Below, in pieces: positions 18,330-26,721 of a stretch of DNA of 64,000 nt. The number at the start of each line of letters is the position of its first letter. Position 1 is the first letter of the stretch. The stretch spans positions 186,001 through 250,000 of the forward strand of contig NZ_JAUSVS010000006.1 of NCBI RefSeq assembly GCF_030814835.1. Reading direction: 5' to 3'. Origin of the DNA: Caulobacter ginsengisoli (GTDB taxonomy: Bacteria; Pseudomonadota; Alphaproteobacteria; Caulobacterales; Caulobacteraceae). The notes beneath the pieces are model-generated. The model searched no databases, had not been told where the DNA came from, and saw nothing but the letters and a program-made list of their open reading frames with translations. A program made the translations under genes and the position numbers.

Positions 18330-19118
18330 CTAGCGCCAGCCGGCCTCCTTCAGAGCGGCCATGTAGCTTCGGCTCACCGGCGCAATGAGGCCGCCGGCCA
18401 GGCGGGCCTCGCCGCCGCCGCGTTTCCAGCGCACCGCTTCGATGGCCTGCGCGGGGACCCACCAGGAGCGGTGCAGGCGGTGGCCGTGGACCTGGGCCAG
18501 TTCGTCGAGGGCCTCGGAGAACGGCATCCGGATCAGCTCCGAGCCGCTGTCGGTGTGGGCGCGCACATAATGGTCTTCCGCCTCGACCGCGATCAGCCGG
18601 GCGGCGCGCCGCCTGGCCGAGAGCCTGAGCCGGAAGGCGCGTTCGGCGTCCGGGAGCGGGGGCTCTATGACCGTGCGGGTTTCGATCACCCGCCGCCGCG
18701 CCAGGCCCCGCAGCGTCATGAGCAGCAGGGCGACGACCAGCACCTGGCCGCCGAGCTGGGGCAGCATCCAGGGGCGCCTGGGCAGGTCGAGCATCAGGGC
18801 GTTGAGCGCGTAGATGAACAGGGTGACCGGCGGCGTCATGATCAGCGAGACGGCGGCGACGCGCGGCCAGAAGGCGCGGATCTTCGTTCCCAGCAGAGCC
18901 TCGACGCCGGCGCCGAACAGCCCGCAGGCGATCACCGCGATCAGCCAGTAGGCCGTCCGCAGCGGGGTGGGCGTGTCCAGGGTGCGATAGGGGCCCAGCG
19001 CCGTCATCACCAGGCCAAACCCGCCGAACAGCAGCAGGTCGAGCAGAAGCCCCCGCCAGCGCCGGCCCCCGGCTTCCCGTGAACCAGGCGCCGTTCGCGA
19101 CCCGGATGCACGGTTCAC
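18330..19118 (-). CDS. membrane-bound LytTR DNA-binding regulator
   Basis: The product of about 262 residues has an N-terminal membrane domain with about four hydrophobic segments (LLLDLLLFGGFGLVMTALG, YWLIAVIACGLFGAGVEALL, VAAVSLIMTPPVTLFIYAL, LGGQVLVVALLLMTL) and a C-terminal LytTR domain (RLIAVEAEDHYVRAHTDSG, IRMPFSEALDELAQ, LHRSWWVPAQAI). Such proteins bind DNA directly while anchored in the membrane, without a receiver domain. The start is uncertain: GTG 19118 has AAAGGCGG upstream, while ATG 19169 adds 17 residues with a poorer ribosome site. It is divergent from the DUF2306 gene, a common pairing. Confidence 0.85.
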   Translation of the reverse strand: MNRASGSRTAPGSREAGGRRWRGLLLDLLLFGGFGLVMTALGPYRTLDTPTPLRTAYWLIAVIACGLFGAGVEALLGTKIRAFWPRVAAVSLIMTPPVTLFIYALNALMLDLPRRPWMLPQLGGQVLVVALLLMTLRGLARRRVIETRTVIEPPLPDAERAFRLRLSARRRAARLIAVEAEDHYVRAHTDSGSELIRMPFSEALDELAQVHGHRLHRSWWVPAQAIEAVRWKRGGGEARLAGGLIAPVSRSYMAALKEAGWR

Positions 19119-19184
19119 GGCAAACCGCCTTTCCACGGCCCGGCGACGGGGCGAGCGCTGTGCGCCCATTCCTGCCCGGAGCCC

Positions 19185-19826
19185 ATGATGATCAGAAGAC
19201 TTGCCCCTCTTTCTTCGGCCGCCTGGCGTGCGGCGCTCGTGCTGCTGACCGCCCAGGTCGCCTGGTCCGCGGCCGCCCGCTACCTGGTCGGCAGCGAAAC
19301 ACCGCCGCAGGTGATTGTCGAGAACACCTTCGCCAGCCCCGTCCTGGTCATTCACGTCGCCGCGTCCATCGTCGCCCTGGCCATCGCGCCGCTGCAGTTC
19401 GTGGCCGCGATCCGCAGGCGCTGGCCCGGCTTCCACCGCCTGAACGGCCGGCTCTATCTGCTGGCCTGCGCCATCGGCGCGCCGGCCGGCTTCGTCCTGG
19501 CCTTCGGCGTCACGGCGGGGCCGGTCGCGGGCCTGGGGTTTTCCATTCCCGCCGTGCTGTGGCCGCTGTTCACCTGGCTGGGCTGGCGCGCGGCCGTTGA
19601 AAGGCGCTTTGGCGACCACAGGGCCTGGATGCTGCGGTCCTACGCCGTCCTGGCGGGGGCGATTACGCTTCGGCTGATGCTGCCGTTTTCCGGGCTGGTG
19701 CTCGGCATCGACTTCTTCCCGGCCTACCGGGTCATTTCCTGGCTGTCCTGGAGCGCCAACCTGGTGCTGGCCGAGGCCTATATCCGCTTCAGGCGCGCGC
19801 CGGCCGTGACCTATGCGCCTTCCTAA
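19185..19826 (+). CDS. DUF2306 membrane protein
   Basis: The 213-residue integral membrane protein has about six hydrophobic helices. Histidine-centred motifs typical of DUF2306 are visible: [17 protein letters not shown] and [23 protein letters not shown]. The function of the family is unknown. It is divergent from the LytTR regulator gene with a short shared promoter region, so LytTR may control it or sense through it. Two adjacent ATGs (19185, 19188) are equally possible. Confidence 0.85.
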   Translation: MMIRRLAPLSSAAWRAALVLLTAQVAWSAAARYLVGSETPPQVIVENTFASPVLVIHVAASIVALAIAPLQFVAAIRRRWPGFHRLNGRLYLLACAIGAPAGFVLAFGVTAGPVAGLGFSIPAVLWPLFTWLGWRAAVERRFGDHRAWMLRSYAVLAGAITLRLMLPFSGLVLGIDFFPAYRVISWLSWSANLVLAEAYIRFRRAPAVTYAPS

Positions 19827-19843
19827 TCGCCGCCGCGCCCGCT

Positions 19844-20617
19844 ATGACGGCGGCCATGTCCGAGCGCACAGCGACTTTTGGTTTTCGCGATGTCGACGCC
19901 CGCGAGAAGCCCTCGCTGGTGCGCGGCGTGTTCGACAAGGTCGCGGGCCGCTACGACCTGATGAACGACCTGATGAGCGCGGGCGTGCACCGGCTCTGGA
20001 AGGACGCGACAGCCGCGCGGCTCAACGTCCAGCCCGGCGAGGTCATCGTCGACTGCGCCGGGGGGACCGGCGACATGGCGCGGCGGTTCGCCAAGATGGC
20101 CCGGGCGGCGCAGCTGCGCCGGGGGCTGGACAAGGACGCCGTCGTCCATGTCATCGACTACAACGCCGAGATGATCGCCGCCGGCCGCGAGCGGGGCTCC
20201 GAGCCGGAGATTACCTGGGCCGTCGGCGACGCCCAGCGGTTGCCCCTGCCCGACGCCTGCGCCGACGGCTACTGCATCGCCTTTGGCATCCGCAACGTGA
20301 CCGACATCGCCGCGGCCCTGCGCGAAGCGCGGCGGGTGCTCAAGCCCGGCGGGCGGTTCGTCTGCCTGGAGTTTTCGCGGCCGACCAGCGAGGCGGTGCG
20401 GGCCGCCTATGACCTGTGGTCGTTCAAGGCCATTCCGGCCATCGGCGAACTGGTCGTCAAGGACCGGGAGTCCTACCAGTATCTGGTCGAGAGCATCCGC
20501 CGTTTCCCCGACCAGCAGACCTTCGCCCAGATGATGCGCGACGCCGGGTTTTCGCGGGTGACGTTCACGAATTTCACCGGCGGGGTCGCCGCCCTGCACC
20601 AGGGTTGGGCCATCTAG
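19844..20617 (+). CDS. ubiE: ubiquinone/menaquinone C-methyltransferase UbiE
   Basis: The 257-residue product is the SAM-dependent C-methyltransferase of ubiquinone synthesis. The N-terminal signature [23 protein letters not shown] motif [10 protein letters not shown], and the second family signature ([21 protein letters not shown], in parts) are present. An ATG at 19856 ([10 protein letters not shown]) is an alternative start. It is followed after two bases by ubiB, forming a ubiquinone operon as in other alphaproteobacteria. Confidence 0.96.
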   Translation: MTAAMSERTATFGFRDVDAREKPSLVRGVFDKVAGRYDLMNDLMSAGVHRLWKDATAARLNVQPGEVIVDCAGGTGDMARRFAKMARAAQLRRGLDKDAVVHVIDYNAEMIAAGRERGSEPEITWAVGDAQRLPLPDACADGYCIAFGIRNVTDIAAALREARRVLKPGGRFVCLEFSRPTSEAVRAAYDLWSFKAIPAIGELVVKDRESYQYLVESIRRFPDQQTFAQMMRDAGFSRVTFTNFTGGVAALHQGWAI

Positions 20618-20619
20618 CC

Positions 20620-22128
20620 ATGGCAAGCCTGCCGGCTTTCGGCCGCCTGGTCGCGGCGGGCTGGACCCTGGTCCGGGCCGACGCGCTGATTCCCCGCGAG
20701 ATCGACCCGGTGCTGCCGGCCGGGGTAAGGGCTGTGGCCGGGTTTCTGCGCCTGTTCGCCGGTCGGGCCGCGCGCGAGGGCCGGCCGGGCGAGCGGCTGG
20801 GCCGCTGCCTGGAGCATATGGGCCCGGTCGCCATCAAGCTGGGCCAGTTCCTGGCGACCCGCTCCGACATCTTCGGCATCCAGTTCAGCGACGACCTGGG
20901 CCGGCTGCGCGACCGGCTGGATCCCTTCCCCACCGATGTGGCCCGGGCCGAGGTCGAGCAGGCCCTGGGCCGGCCGCTGGCGGGCTTCCTCAATGAGTTC
21001 GGCGACCCGATCGCCGCCGCCTCCCTGGCCCAGGCGCACCGGGCGGTGCTGGCCGACGGGCGGATCGTGGCGGTCAAGGTGCTGCGGCCGGGCATCGAGC
21101 AGCGGGTGGCCAAGGACAGCGCCACGCTGCGCCTGGCCGCCGGGCTGCTGCTGGGCTTCGCGCCCGCTCTGAAGCGGCTGGAGCCCAAGCTGTTCACCGA
21201 GACGGTGATCCGCTCGCTGGAGCTGGAGCTGGACCTGCGCTTCGAGGCCGCTGGCGCCGCCGAGATGGCCGAGGTCATGGGTCGCGACGCCTTCATGACC
21301 TGCCCCAAGGTGGTCTGGGACGGGGTCGCCCGCCGGGTGCTGACCCTGGAATGGGCCGACGGCGTCCCGCTGTCCTCGCCGGCTTCGCTGACCCTGCCGG
21401 GGCTGGACCATCGCCTGCTGGCCGACAACCTGATCCGCGCCTTCCTGGCCCAGGCCCTGGACCACGGCGTCTTCCATGCCGACCTGCATGAGGGCAACCT
21501 GTTCATCGACGCCCCCGCGAAGCTGGTGGCGGTCGATTTCGGCATCCTGGGGCGCTTGGGAAAAGCCGAGCGGCGCTATCTGGCCGAGATCCTCTACGGC
21601 TTCCTGCGCAAGGACTACGCCCGGGTCGCCGCGGTGCATTTCGAGGCCGGCTATGTGCCGCCGCACCACGATGTCGACGCCTTCGCCCAGTCGCTGCGGG
21701 CGGTGGGCGAGCCGGTGTTCGGCCGGGCCGCCTCGGCGGTGTCGATGGGCCGGCTGCTGGCCCAGCTGTTCGACATCACCGCCCTCTTCGACATGCACCT
21801 GCGGCCCGAGCTGGTGCTGCTGCAGAAGACCATGGTCACGGTCGAGGGCGTGGCCCGCCGCATCGATCCCAGCCACGACCTCTGGGCCGCCGCCGACCCC
21901 ATCGTCCGTCGCTGGATCGCCCGGGAACTGGGCCCGGCCGCCAAGGCCCGCGACTTCGCCGACGAGGGCCTGCGGGCCGTCCGGGCGTTGGCGAGGCTGG
22001 CCGAGGAGCATGGCGCCCCGATCGTGATCGCCCCGCCCCCCCGCCCGCCCTCGCGGCTGGCCTGGTTCGCGGTCGGCGCCGCCGTGGCGGGGGCGGCCTT
22101 CCTGCTGGCCCGTTGGTGGCCTCTATAA
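20620..22128 (+). CDS. ubiB: ubiquinone biosynthesis kinase-like protein UbiB
   Basis: The 502-residue product is an ABC1/ADCK-family atypical kinase/ATPase needed for ubiquinone synthesis. Family hallmarks are the KxGQ motif (AIKLGQFLATRSDI), the alanine-rich nucleotide loop (IAAASLAQAHRA), VKVLRPG (ATP-binding Lys), HADLHEGNLF (catalytic Asp) and VDFGILGRL (metal-binding DFG). A proline-rich linker leads to a C-terminal membrane helix (LAWFAVGAAVAGAAFLLARWW). The start codon lies 2 bases after the ubiE stop codon. Confidence 0.96.
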   Translation: MASLPAFGRLVAAGWTLVRADALIPREIDPVLPAGVRAVAGFLRLFAGRAAREGRPGERLGRCLEHMGPVAIKLGQFLATRSDIFGIQFSDDLGRLRDRLDPFPTDVARAEVEQALGRPLAGFLNEFGDPIAAASLAQAHRAVLADGRIVAVKVLRPGIEQRVAKDSATLRLAAGLLLGFAPALKRLEPKLFTETVIRSLELELDLRFEAAGAAEMAEVMGRDAFMTCPKVVWDGVARRVLTLEWADGVPLSSPASLTLPGLDHRLLADNLIRAFLAQALDHGVFHADLHEGNLFIDAPAKLVAVDFGILGRLGKAERRYLAEILYGFLRKDYARVAAVHFEAGYVPPHHDVDAFAQSLRAVGEPVFGRAASAVSMGRLLAQLFDITALFDMHLRPELVLLQKTMVTVEGVARRIDPSHDLWAAADPIVRRWIARELGPAAKARDFADEGLRAVRALARLAEEHGAPIVIAPPPRPPSRLAWFAVGAAVAGAAFLLARWWPL

Positions 22129-22133
22129 AAACC

Positions 22134-22256
22134 CCGCTCATCCCCGCGAAAGCGGGGACCCAGGCGTTTTTCGTTTCAGCCTTCCAACCGCTCACCCCCG
22201 CCCGATCGCCCCGAACAGTAAAAAGCCTGGGTCCCCGCTTTCGCGGGGATGAGCGG
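22134..22256. repeat. intergenic inverted repeat, family F
   Basis: A 32-base arm (22134-22165) is perfectly complementary to 22225-22256. The arm contains the self-complementary CCCCGC-GAAA-GCGGGG and ends in ACCCAGGC. This CCCCGCGAAAGCGGGGACCC motif is common in intergenic spaces of Caulobacterales and sphingomonads. It fills the convergent gap between ubiB and the lipoprotein gene and could serve as a bidirectional terminator (the loop side carries TTTTT and AAAAA). Confidence 0.9.
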
Positions 22257-22264
22257 ATTATTGG

Positions 22265-22819
22265 TCAGGCCTGATCGTCATCCTTGCGGCCCGAAGCCTT
22301 GCGCGGCTTGGCCTCCCCCGCCTTGACCTTTTCCCAGTAGGCCGCCCCGTCGTCGGGCTTGAACATGGTGCGGGGGGCGCCGTCGCGGGTGACGACGGCG
22401 AAGACGTTGCCGCGCGGGTCGTAGATCAGTTTGTCGCCGTTGCGGCGGGTGAGGGTCTGGGCGCCCTTGGGCGGGTTGCCGGTGAAGGCGTGGACCTTGG
22501 CGACATAGGCCTCGAGGGTGGCGGCGCCGAAGGCCTCGCCATTGCGGTCGAAGGCCTTCTGGGCCTGCTCCTCGGCCGTGCCCTTGCGGCTGGCGGCCCA
22601 GATCGGCCGGCCATCCTCGGCCAGCTTCACCGGCGCGTCGGCCTTGGAGCGGCGGGCCGAGGGGCGGTCATAGCTGTTGTCGGCCTGCTGGCTGTCGCCC
22701 CCGGACCAGGCGGCGGGCGCGGCCGGATCACGCTTGGCCACCGCAGAGGGGCCGCCGTCACAGGCCGCCAGCGCTAAAACGCCGGCCGCCAGAAGCCACT
22801 GGATTCTCATGCGGGACAT
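22265..22819 (-). CDS. lipoprotein with a colicin/CDI-toxin-like C-terminal segment
   Basis: The 184-residue product has a lipoprotein signal (MSRMRIQWLLAAGVLALAAC, lipobox LAAC). ATG 22819 is chosen because GGAGG lies 7 bases upstream. After a low-complexity linker the C-terminal 75 residues (GAQTLTRRNGDKLIYDPRGN, VFAVVTRDGAPRTMFKP, YWEKVKAGE) resemble a domain found at the end of phage and contact-dependent toxin proteins. The tail is lysine-rich (KPRKASGRKDDDQ). No immunity gene is obvious next to it, so a toxin role is doubtful; a cell-envelope house-keeping role is as likely. Confidence 0.75.
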   Translation of the reverse strand: MSRMRIQWLLAAGVLALAACDGGPSAVAKRDPAAPAAWSGGDSQQADNSYDRPSARRSKADAPVKLAEDGRPIWAASRKGTAEEQAQKAFDRNGEAFGAATLEAYVAKVHAFTGNPPKGAQTLTRRNGDKLIYDPRGNVFAVVTRDGAPRTMFKPDDGAAYWEKVKAGEAKPRKASGRKDDDQA

Positions 22820-22932
22820 TGCTTGCCCTCCATCCCCAGGTTGTCTTGGAACAAACAAAGAACAGATTTGATCCTTTGTCCAGTCCCCTTCGGCGCCCTA
22901 AAGGAAAATGAGATTTGAGCGGGGTCTGACGC

Positions 22933-24120
22933 GTGGCCGAGAAGCGAGTCCTGTTGATCGTCGGCGGCGGGGTGGCGGCCTACAAGGCGCTGGAACTGAC
23001 CCGGCTGCTGCGCAAGGCCGGGGTGGCCGTGCGGCCGCTGCTGACCAAGGCGGGCGCGGCGTTCGTCACGCCCCTGTCGCTGGCCTCGCTGGCCGAGGAC
23101 AAGGTCTACCAGGACCTCTTCTCCCTGACCGACGAAGCCGAGATGGGCCACATCCAACTGTCGCGCTCGGCCGACCTGGTGGTCGTCGTCCCGGCCACCG
23201 CCGACCTGATGGCCAAGGCGGCCGCGGGCCTGGCGAACGACCTGGCCTCGACCACCCTGCTGGCCACCGACAAGCCGGTGTTGATGGCCCCGGCCATGAA
23301 TGTGCGGATGTGGCAGCACGCCGCCACGCGCCGCAATCTGGCGACCCTGCAGGCGGACGGGGTGCATTTCGTGGGGCCGGACGAGGGCGCCATGGCCTGC
23401 GGCGAGTATGGCCCCGGCCGCATGGCCGAGCCGCCGGCCATTCTCGAGGCCATCCTGGGCCTGTTGCAGACCGGCGCGCCGCTGGCCGGCAAGCATGTGC
23501 TGGTCAATGCGGGGCCGACGCTCGAGGCGCTGGACCCGGTGCGCTTCATCTCCAACCGCTCCAGCGGCCAGCAGGGCTATGCGATCGCCACGGCCCTGGC
23601 GCGGCTGGGCGCGCGGGTGACCCTGGTCTCGGGACCGACCGGCCTGGCGGCTCCCGCCGAGGTGACGCGGGTCGATGTCGAAAGCGCCCGCGAGATGCTG
23701 GCGGCCTGCAAGGCGGCCCTGCCGGCCGATGTCGCGGTCTGCGTGGCGGCGGTGGCCGACTGGCGGCCGGACGAGGTCTATGGCCTGAAGCTGAAGAAGG
23801 GGCGGGAAGGCCCGCCGGCCATCACCCTGGTCGAGAATCCCGACATCCTGGCCGAACTTTCGGCCTCTGGGCCGGGCCGTCCGAAGCTGGTCGTCGGCTT
23901 CGCGGCCGAGACCAACGACGTCGAGGCCCATGCGGTCGCCAAGCGCCAGCGCAAGGGCTGCGACTGGATCGTCGCCAACGATGTCACCGAGCCAGGCGTG
24001 ATGGGCGGGGGCGAGAACGCCGTCCTGCTGATCACCGCCGCCGGAACCGAGCGCTGGGAGCGCGCCCCCAAGTCCGAAGTCGCCCAGCGCCTGGCGCTGC
24101 GCATCGCCCAAAGCCTTTAA
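22933..24120 (+). CDS. coaBC: bifunctional phosphopantothenoylcysteine decarboxylase/synthetase CoaBC
   Basis: The 395-residue product catalyses two steps of coenzyme A synthesis. The N-terminal flavoprotein decarboxylase domain has GGGVAAYKALELTRLL, the active-site His in GHIQLSRSADL, APAMNVRMW and the substrate clamp MACGEYGPGRMAEP. The C-terminal synthetase domain has VNAGPTLEALDPVRFISN and RSSGQQGYAIA, and the CTP-site region DWIVANDVTEPGVM. A GTG start at 22933 gives MAEKRVLLIVGG. It is followed after 14 bases by dut, and the pair is probably one operon. Confidence 0.96.
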   Translation: MAEKRVLLIVGGGVAAYKALELTRLLRKAGVAVRPLLTKAGAAFVTPLSLASLAEDKVYQDLFSLTDEAEMGHIQLSRSADLVVVVPATADLMAKAAAGLANDLASTTLLATDKPVLMAPAMNVRMWQHAATRRNLATLQADGVHFVGPDEGAMACGEYGPGRMAEPPAILEAILGLLQTGAPLAGKHVLVNAGPTLEALDPVRFISNRSSGQQGYAIATALARLGARVTLVSGPTGLAAPAEVTRVDVESAREMLAACKAALPADVAVCVAAVADWRPDEVYGLKLKKGREGPPAITLVENPDILAELSASGPGRPKLVVGFAAETNDVEAHAVAKRQRKGCDWIVANDVTEPGVMGGGENAVLLITAAGTERWERAPKSEVAQRLALRIAQSL

Positions 24121-24134
24121 GAGAGAGCCTTTAA

Positions 24135-24590
24135 GTGAGCCAAGACCGTCCCAGCGTCCCGATCACCCGCCTGGCTCACAATCCCGACCTGCCGCTGCCG
24201 GCCTATGAAACCGAGGCCGCCGCCGGCATGGACCTGCGCGCCGCCATTCCCGAGGACGAGCCGCTTATCCTGGCCCCCATGGCGCGGACGGCGGTGCCGA
24301 CCGGGCTGGCCTTCGCCCTGCCGCTGGGCTTCGAGGGGCAGATCCGCTCGCGCTCGGGCCTGGCGATCCGGCACGGGATCACCTGCCTGACCGGCACCAT
24401 CGACGCCGACTATCGCGGCGAGCTGAAGGTGGTGCTGGCCAATCTGGGAGAGACGGATTTCACCATCCGGCGGGGCGACCGCATCGCCCAGCTGATCGTC
24501 GCCGCGGTGGCGCGGGCGGCGTGGGAGGAGGTGGCGGAACTGGACGCGACGGTGCGCGGCGCCGGCGGCTTCGGCTCGACGGGGGCTTAG
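24135..24590 (+). CDS. dut: deoxyuridine 5'-triphosphate nucleotidohydrolase
   Basis: The 151-residue product hydrolyses dUTP to dUMP, preventing uracil incorporation and feeding thymidylate synthesis. All five trimeric dUTPase motifs are present: [30 protein letters not shown] (catalytic Asp), RGDRIAQLI and the C-terminal GAGGFGSTG arm. The start is GTG at 24135. Its last four bases overlap the stop codon of the convergent 39-residue membrane protein gene. Confidence 0.97.
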   Translation: MSQDRPSVPITRLAHNPDLPLPAYETEAAAGMDLRAAIPEDEPLILAPMARTAVPTGLAFALPLGFEGQIRSRSGLAIRHGITCLTGTIDADYRGELKVVLANLGETDFTIRRGDRIAQLIVAAVARAAWEEVAELDATVRGAGGFGSTGA

Positions 24591-24706
24591 CCCTGCACGC
24601 CCGGCATGAACAGGGCGAGGTAGCCCAGAAAGCCCGTGATGAAGGCCAGCGCCCCCACGATCAGGAAGGGCCGCAGGATGTCGTGGCTGTGATCGGCGGC
24701 TTGCAT
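24587..24706 (-). CDS. 39-residue single-helix membrane protein
   Basis: A short gene encodes a 39-residue peptide with a polar N terminus ([13 protein letters not shown]), one membrane helix ([20 protein letters not shown]) and a short tail MPGVQG. The ATG at 24706 is preceded by AAGGA with 9-base spacing, and the stop codon TAA overlaps the end of dut. The clean amphipathic-hydrophobic pattern and ribosome site argue for a real gene. Small proteins of this form accompany respiratory or envelope complexes, but no partner is visible here. It is below usual gene-calling length. Confidence 0.6.
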   Translation of the reverse strand: MQAADHSHDILRPFLIVGALAFITGFLGYLALFMPGVQG

Positions 24707-24801
24707 CGGTGGCGGTCCTTGGTCCTTCAGGGGCCGGGTTTCAAAGCGGGAAACACTCAGGCGGCGCGAAGGTTGCAGGCGTCGTCTGAACTGAATCTGA
24801 C

Positions 24802-26046
24802 ATGATTCGCGTCACAGTCGATCTTTTGGCCCGGAAACTCGCCGAACGGGCGAGTATTGGCGGCGGTCGCGTCTTTATCCAGGGCGGTGCGGCAGAACCG
24901 CTACAGCTGCTGGAGATTTTCCAGCGCGAACCGGACCTGGCGGCCGGGCTGACCTTCGTCGGGGCGCTGGTCCCGGGGGTGAACCGCCGGGACTGGGCCG
25001 CTTGCGGGGCGCGGTCGGAGGGGACGTTCGCCTCGGCCGACTGGCGGGCCAGTTTCGAAGCCGGCCGTTTCACCCTGCGGCCGCAGACCTGGTTCCAGAC
25101 CTTTGGCTGGTTGGCCCAGACGCCGCTGGACGCGGTGATGATGCAGGTCTCGCCCCCGGACGAGGGCGGGACGTGCTCGCTGGGCGTCGCCGCGGACATG
25201 GCCCCGGCGGTGATGGACCGCGCCGTTTTCAAGGCGGGCCTGATCAACCCGGCCATGCCGCGCACCCAGGGGCCTTCGATCCCGCTGGCGGCCTTCGATG
25301 TGGTCGCCGAGACCGACGCCCCGCTGCTGACCTATGACGCCGGCGGACTGGACCCGGCCTTCGCGGTGATCGCCGGCAGGATCGCCGAGCTGATCCCCGA
25401 CGGCGGGGTGCTGCAGTTCGGGGTCGGCAAGGTGGGGGTCGCGGCCCTGGCCGGGCTGGCGGGGCGGCGGGGGCTGAAGATCCATTCCGGCATGGTCACC
25501 GAGCCGCTGCTGGACGCGCTCGACGGCGGGGTGCTGGACGAAGTGCTGACCGGCATGGCGATGGGGACGGACGCCCTCTACCGGCGGTGTGGCGAGGACC
25601 GCCGCATCCGGTTCGCCCCGTCGAGCTTCACCCACGATGTGCGGGTGTTGGCGGCGATCCCGAAGCTGGTGGCGATCAACTCCTCGCTGGAGGTCGACCT
25701 GTTCGGCCAGGCCAATGCGGAGTTCATGGGCGGGCGGCAGATTTCCGGGATCGGCGGGCTGACCGATTTCCTGCGCGGGGCAAGGCTGTCGGAGGGCGGG
25801 GTCCCGATCGTCGCCCTGGCGGCGACGGCCAAGGGCGGGAGTCTGAGCCGGATCGTGCCCCGGCTGGAGATGAATGCGGTGTCCGTGCCTCGCGCGGACC
25901 TGGCGGTGGTGGTGACGGAGTTCGGGACGGCCGACCTGCGGGGGCTGACGCTCGAGGGGCGGGCCCAGGCGCTGATCGGGGTGGCGGCGCCGCAGCATCG
26001 CGACGGGCTCGAGGCGGCCTGGGTGGAGATGCGGCGGGGGATGTAG
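24802..26046 (+). CDS. acetyl-CoA hydrolase/CoA-transferase family protein
   Basis: The 414-residue product is a family I CoA-transferase fold of the acetyl-CoA hydrolase/4-hydroxybutyrate CoA-transferase group. The second domain shows LQFGVGKVGVAALAGL, KIHSGMVTEPLLDAL and INSSLEVDLFGQANAEFM, which holds the likely catalytic glutamate, then GGLTDFLRGARLSEGG. The first domain is shorter and more diverged than in characterised enzymes (about 430-500 residues), so substrate is uncertain. It stands alone between the dut region and the family G repeat. No clear Shine-Dalgarno precedes the ATG. Confidence 0.85.
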   Translation: MIRVTVDLLARKLAERASIGGGRVFIQGGAAEPLQLLEIFQREPDLAAGLTFVGALVPGVNRRDWAACGARSEGTFASADWRASFEAGRFTLRPQTWFQTFGWLAQTPLDAVMMQVSPPDEGGTCSLGVAADMAPAVMDRAVFKAGLINPAMPRTQGPSIPLAAFDVVAETDAPLLTYDAGGLDPAFAVIAGRIAELIPDGGVLQFGVGKVGVAALAGLAGRRGLKIHSGMVTEPLLDALDGGVLDEVLTGMAMGTDALYRRCGEDRRIRFAPSSFTHDVRVLAAIPKLVAINSSLEVDLFGQANAEFMGGRQISGIGGLTDFLRGARLSEGGVPIVALAATAKGGSLSRIVPRLEMNAVSVPRADLAVVVTEFGTADLRGLTLEGRAQALIGVAAPQHRDGLEAAWVEMRRGM

Positions 26047-26058
26047 AAAGTCAAAAAG

Positions 26059-26215
26059 CCCTTCCCCCGCTGGCGGGGGAAGTGGGCCGACAGCGAAGCT
26101 GGAGGCTCGTTGGGGGCCCTTACCCACGGTGGGAATATCCGCCAACGCCGCAAGGACCCCCAACGACCTTCGATGCTGCGCATCTCAGGCCACTTCCCCC
26201 GCCAGCGGGGGAAGG
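26059..26215. repeat. intergenic inverted repeat, family G
   Basis: Arms CCTTCCCCCGCTGGCGGGGG... (26059-26083) and its exact 25-base complement (26191-26215) form the outer stem. Inside it lie opposed hairpins CAGC-GAA-GCTG (near 26090) and GATGC-TGC-GCATC (near 26171), then an inner stem CGTTGGGG/CCCCAACG and a core of about 40 bases. The right arm overlaps the 3' end of mobA and supplies its stop codon. It closes the convergent gap after the acetyl-CoA hydrolase gene. Confidence 0.88.
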
Positions 26216-26721
26216 TCTTCTGGCCTGTTCACGTTCCGAAATGCCCGCTCGTTCTCGAACAGCAGCTGCGCCCCACCCAGCCGCGCCTGCAGATCTTGGA
26301 TGGACGGGTGGCCGGCGGCCAGTTCGGCTGTGATGGCGTCCAGCAGATCGACCGACCACAGCGCGCAGAGCGGCTGAGACCCATCGACCGTACGGGCTGA
26401 GACGACGCGTGCATCGACAGCCGCCAGGCAAGGGACGAGGTCGGCCGGAACCCTCGGCACATCGCAGGGCAGGGTGGCCAGGCGGCTCGCCCCGATCTCC
26501 CGAGCCCAGATCAGCCCCGCCTTGACCCCCGACAGCGGCCCATCCGGATCTCCCGGCGCGTCGGCCAACCCGCCGGGCCCACTCACCGCCAGCGCCATGC
26601 AGTGCGGCCGCAACGCGTCCAGCGCCCAGTCCAGCAGCGGCCGGCCGTCCAGCAGCGCCGCCGCCTTGTCCGAGCCGAAGCGGCTGGACCTTCCCCCGGC
26701 CAGGACGAGGCCGGCGATCAT
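26185..26721 (-). CDS. mobA: molybdenum cofactor guanylyltransferase MobA
   Basis: The 178-residue product transfers GMP to molybdopterin to form the guanine-dinucleotide cofactor. The N-terminal nucleotide-binding signature GLVLAGGRSSRFGSDKA and the metal motif LPCDVPRVPADL are clear. The gene overlaps fdhF by four bases (ATGA), so it is the last gene of the fdhD-fdhF-mobA operon and presumably supplies the cofactor for that enzyme. The last residues (DLPPLAGEVA) and the stop codon are encoded by the arm of the family G repeat, so the original C terminus has been replaced or extended. Confidence 0.92.
   Translation of the reverse strand: MIAGLVLAGGRSSRFGSDKAAALLDGRPLLDWALDALRPHCMALAVSGPGGLADAPGDPDGPLSGVKAGLIWAREIGASRLATLPCDVPRVPADLVPCLAAVDARVVSARTVDGSQPLCALWSVDLLDAITAELAAGHPSIQDLQARLGGAQLLFENERAFRNVNRPEDLPPLAGEVA

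Noticed and set aside
22134-22256. Repeated CCCCGCGAAAGCGGGGA motif as a CRISPR repeat
   Set aside because: Only two inverted copies with one spacer and no cas genes; it is an inverted repeat of the intergenic family type.
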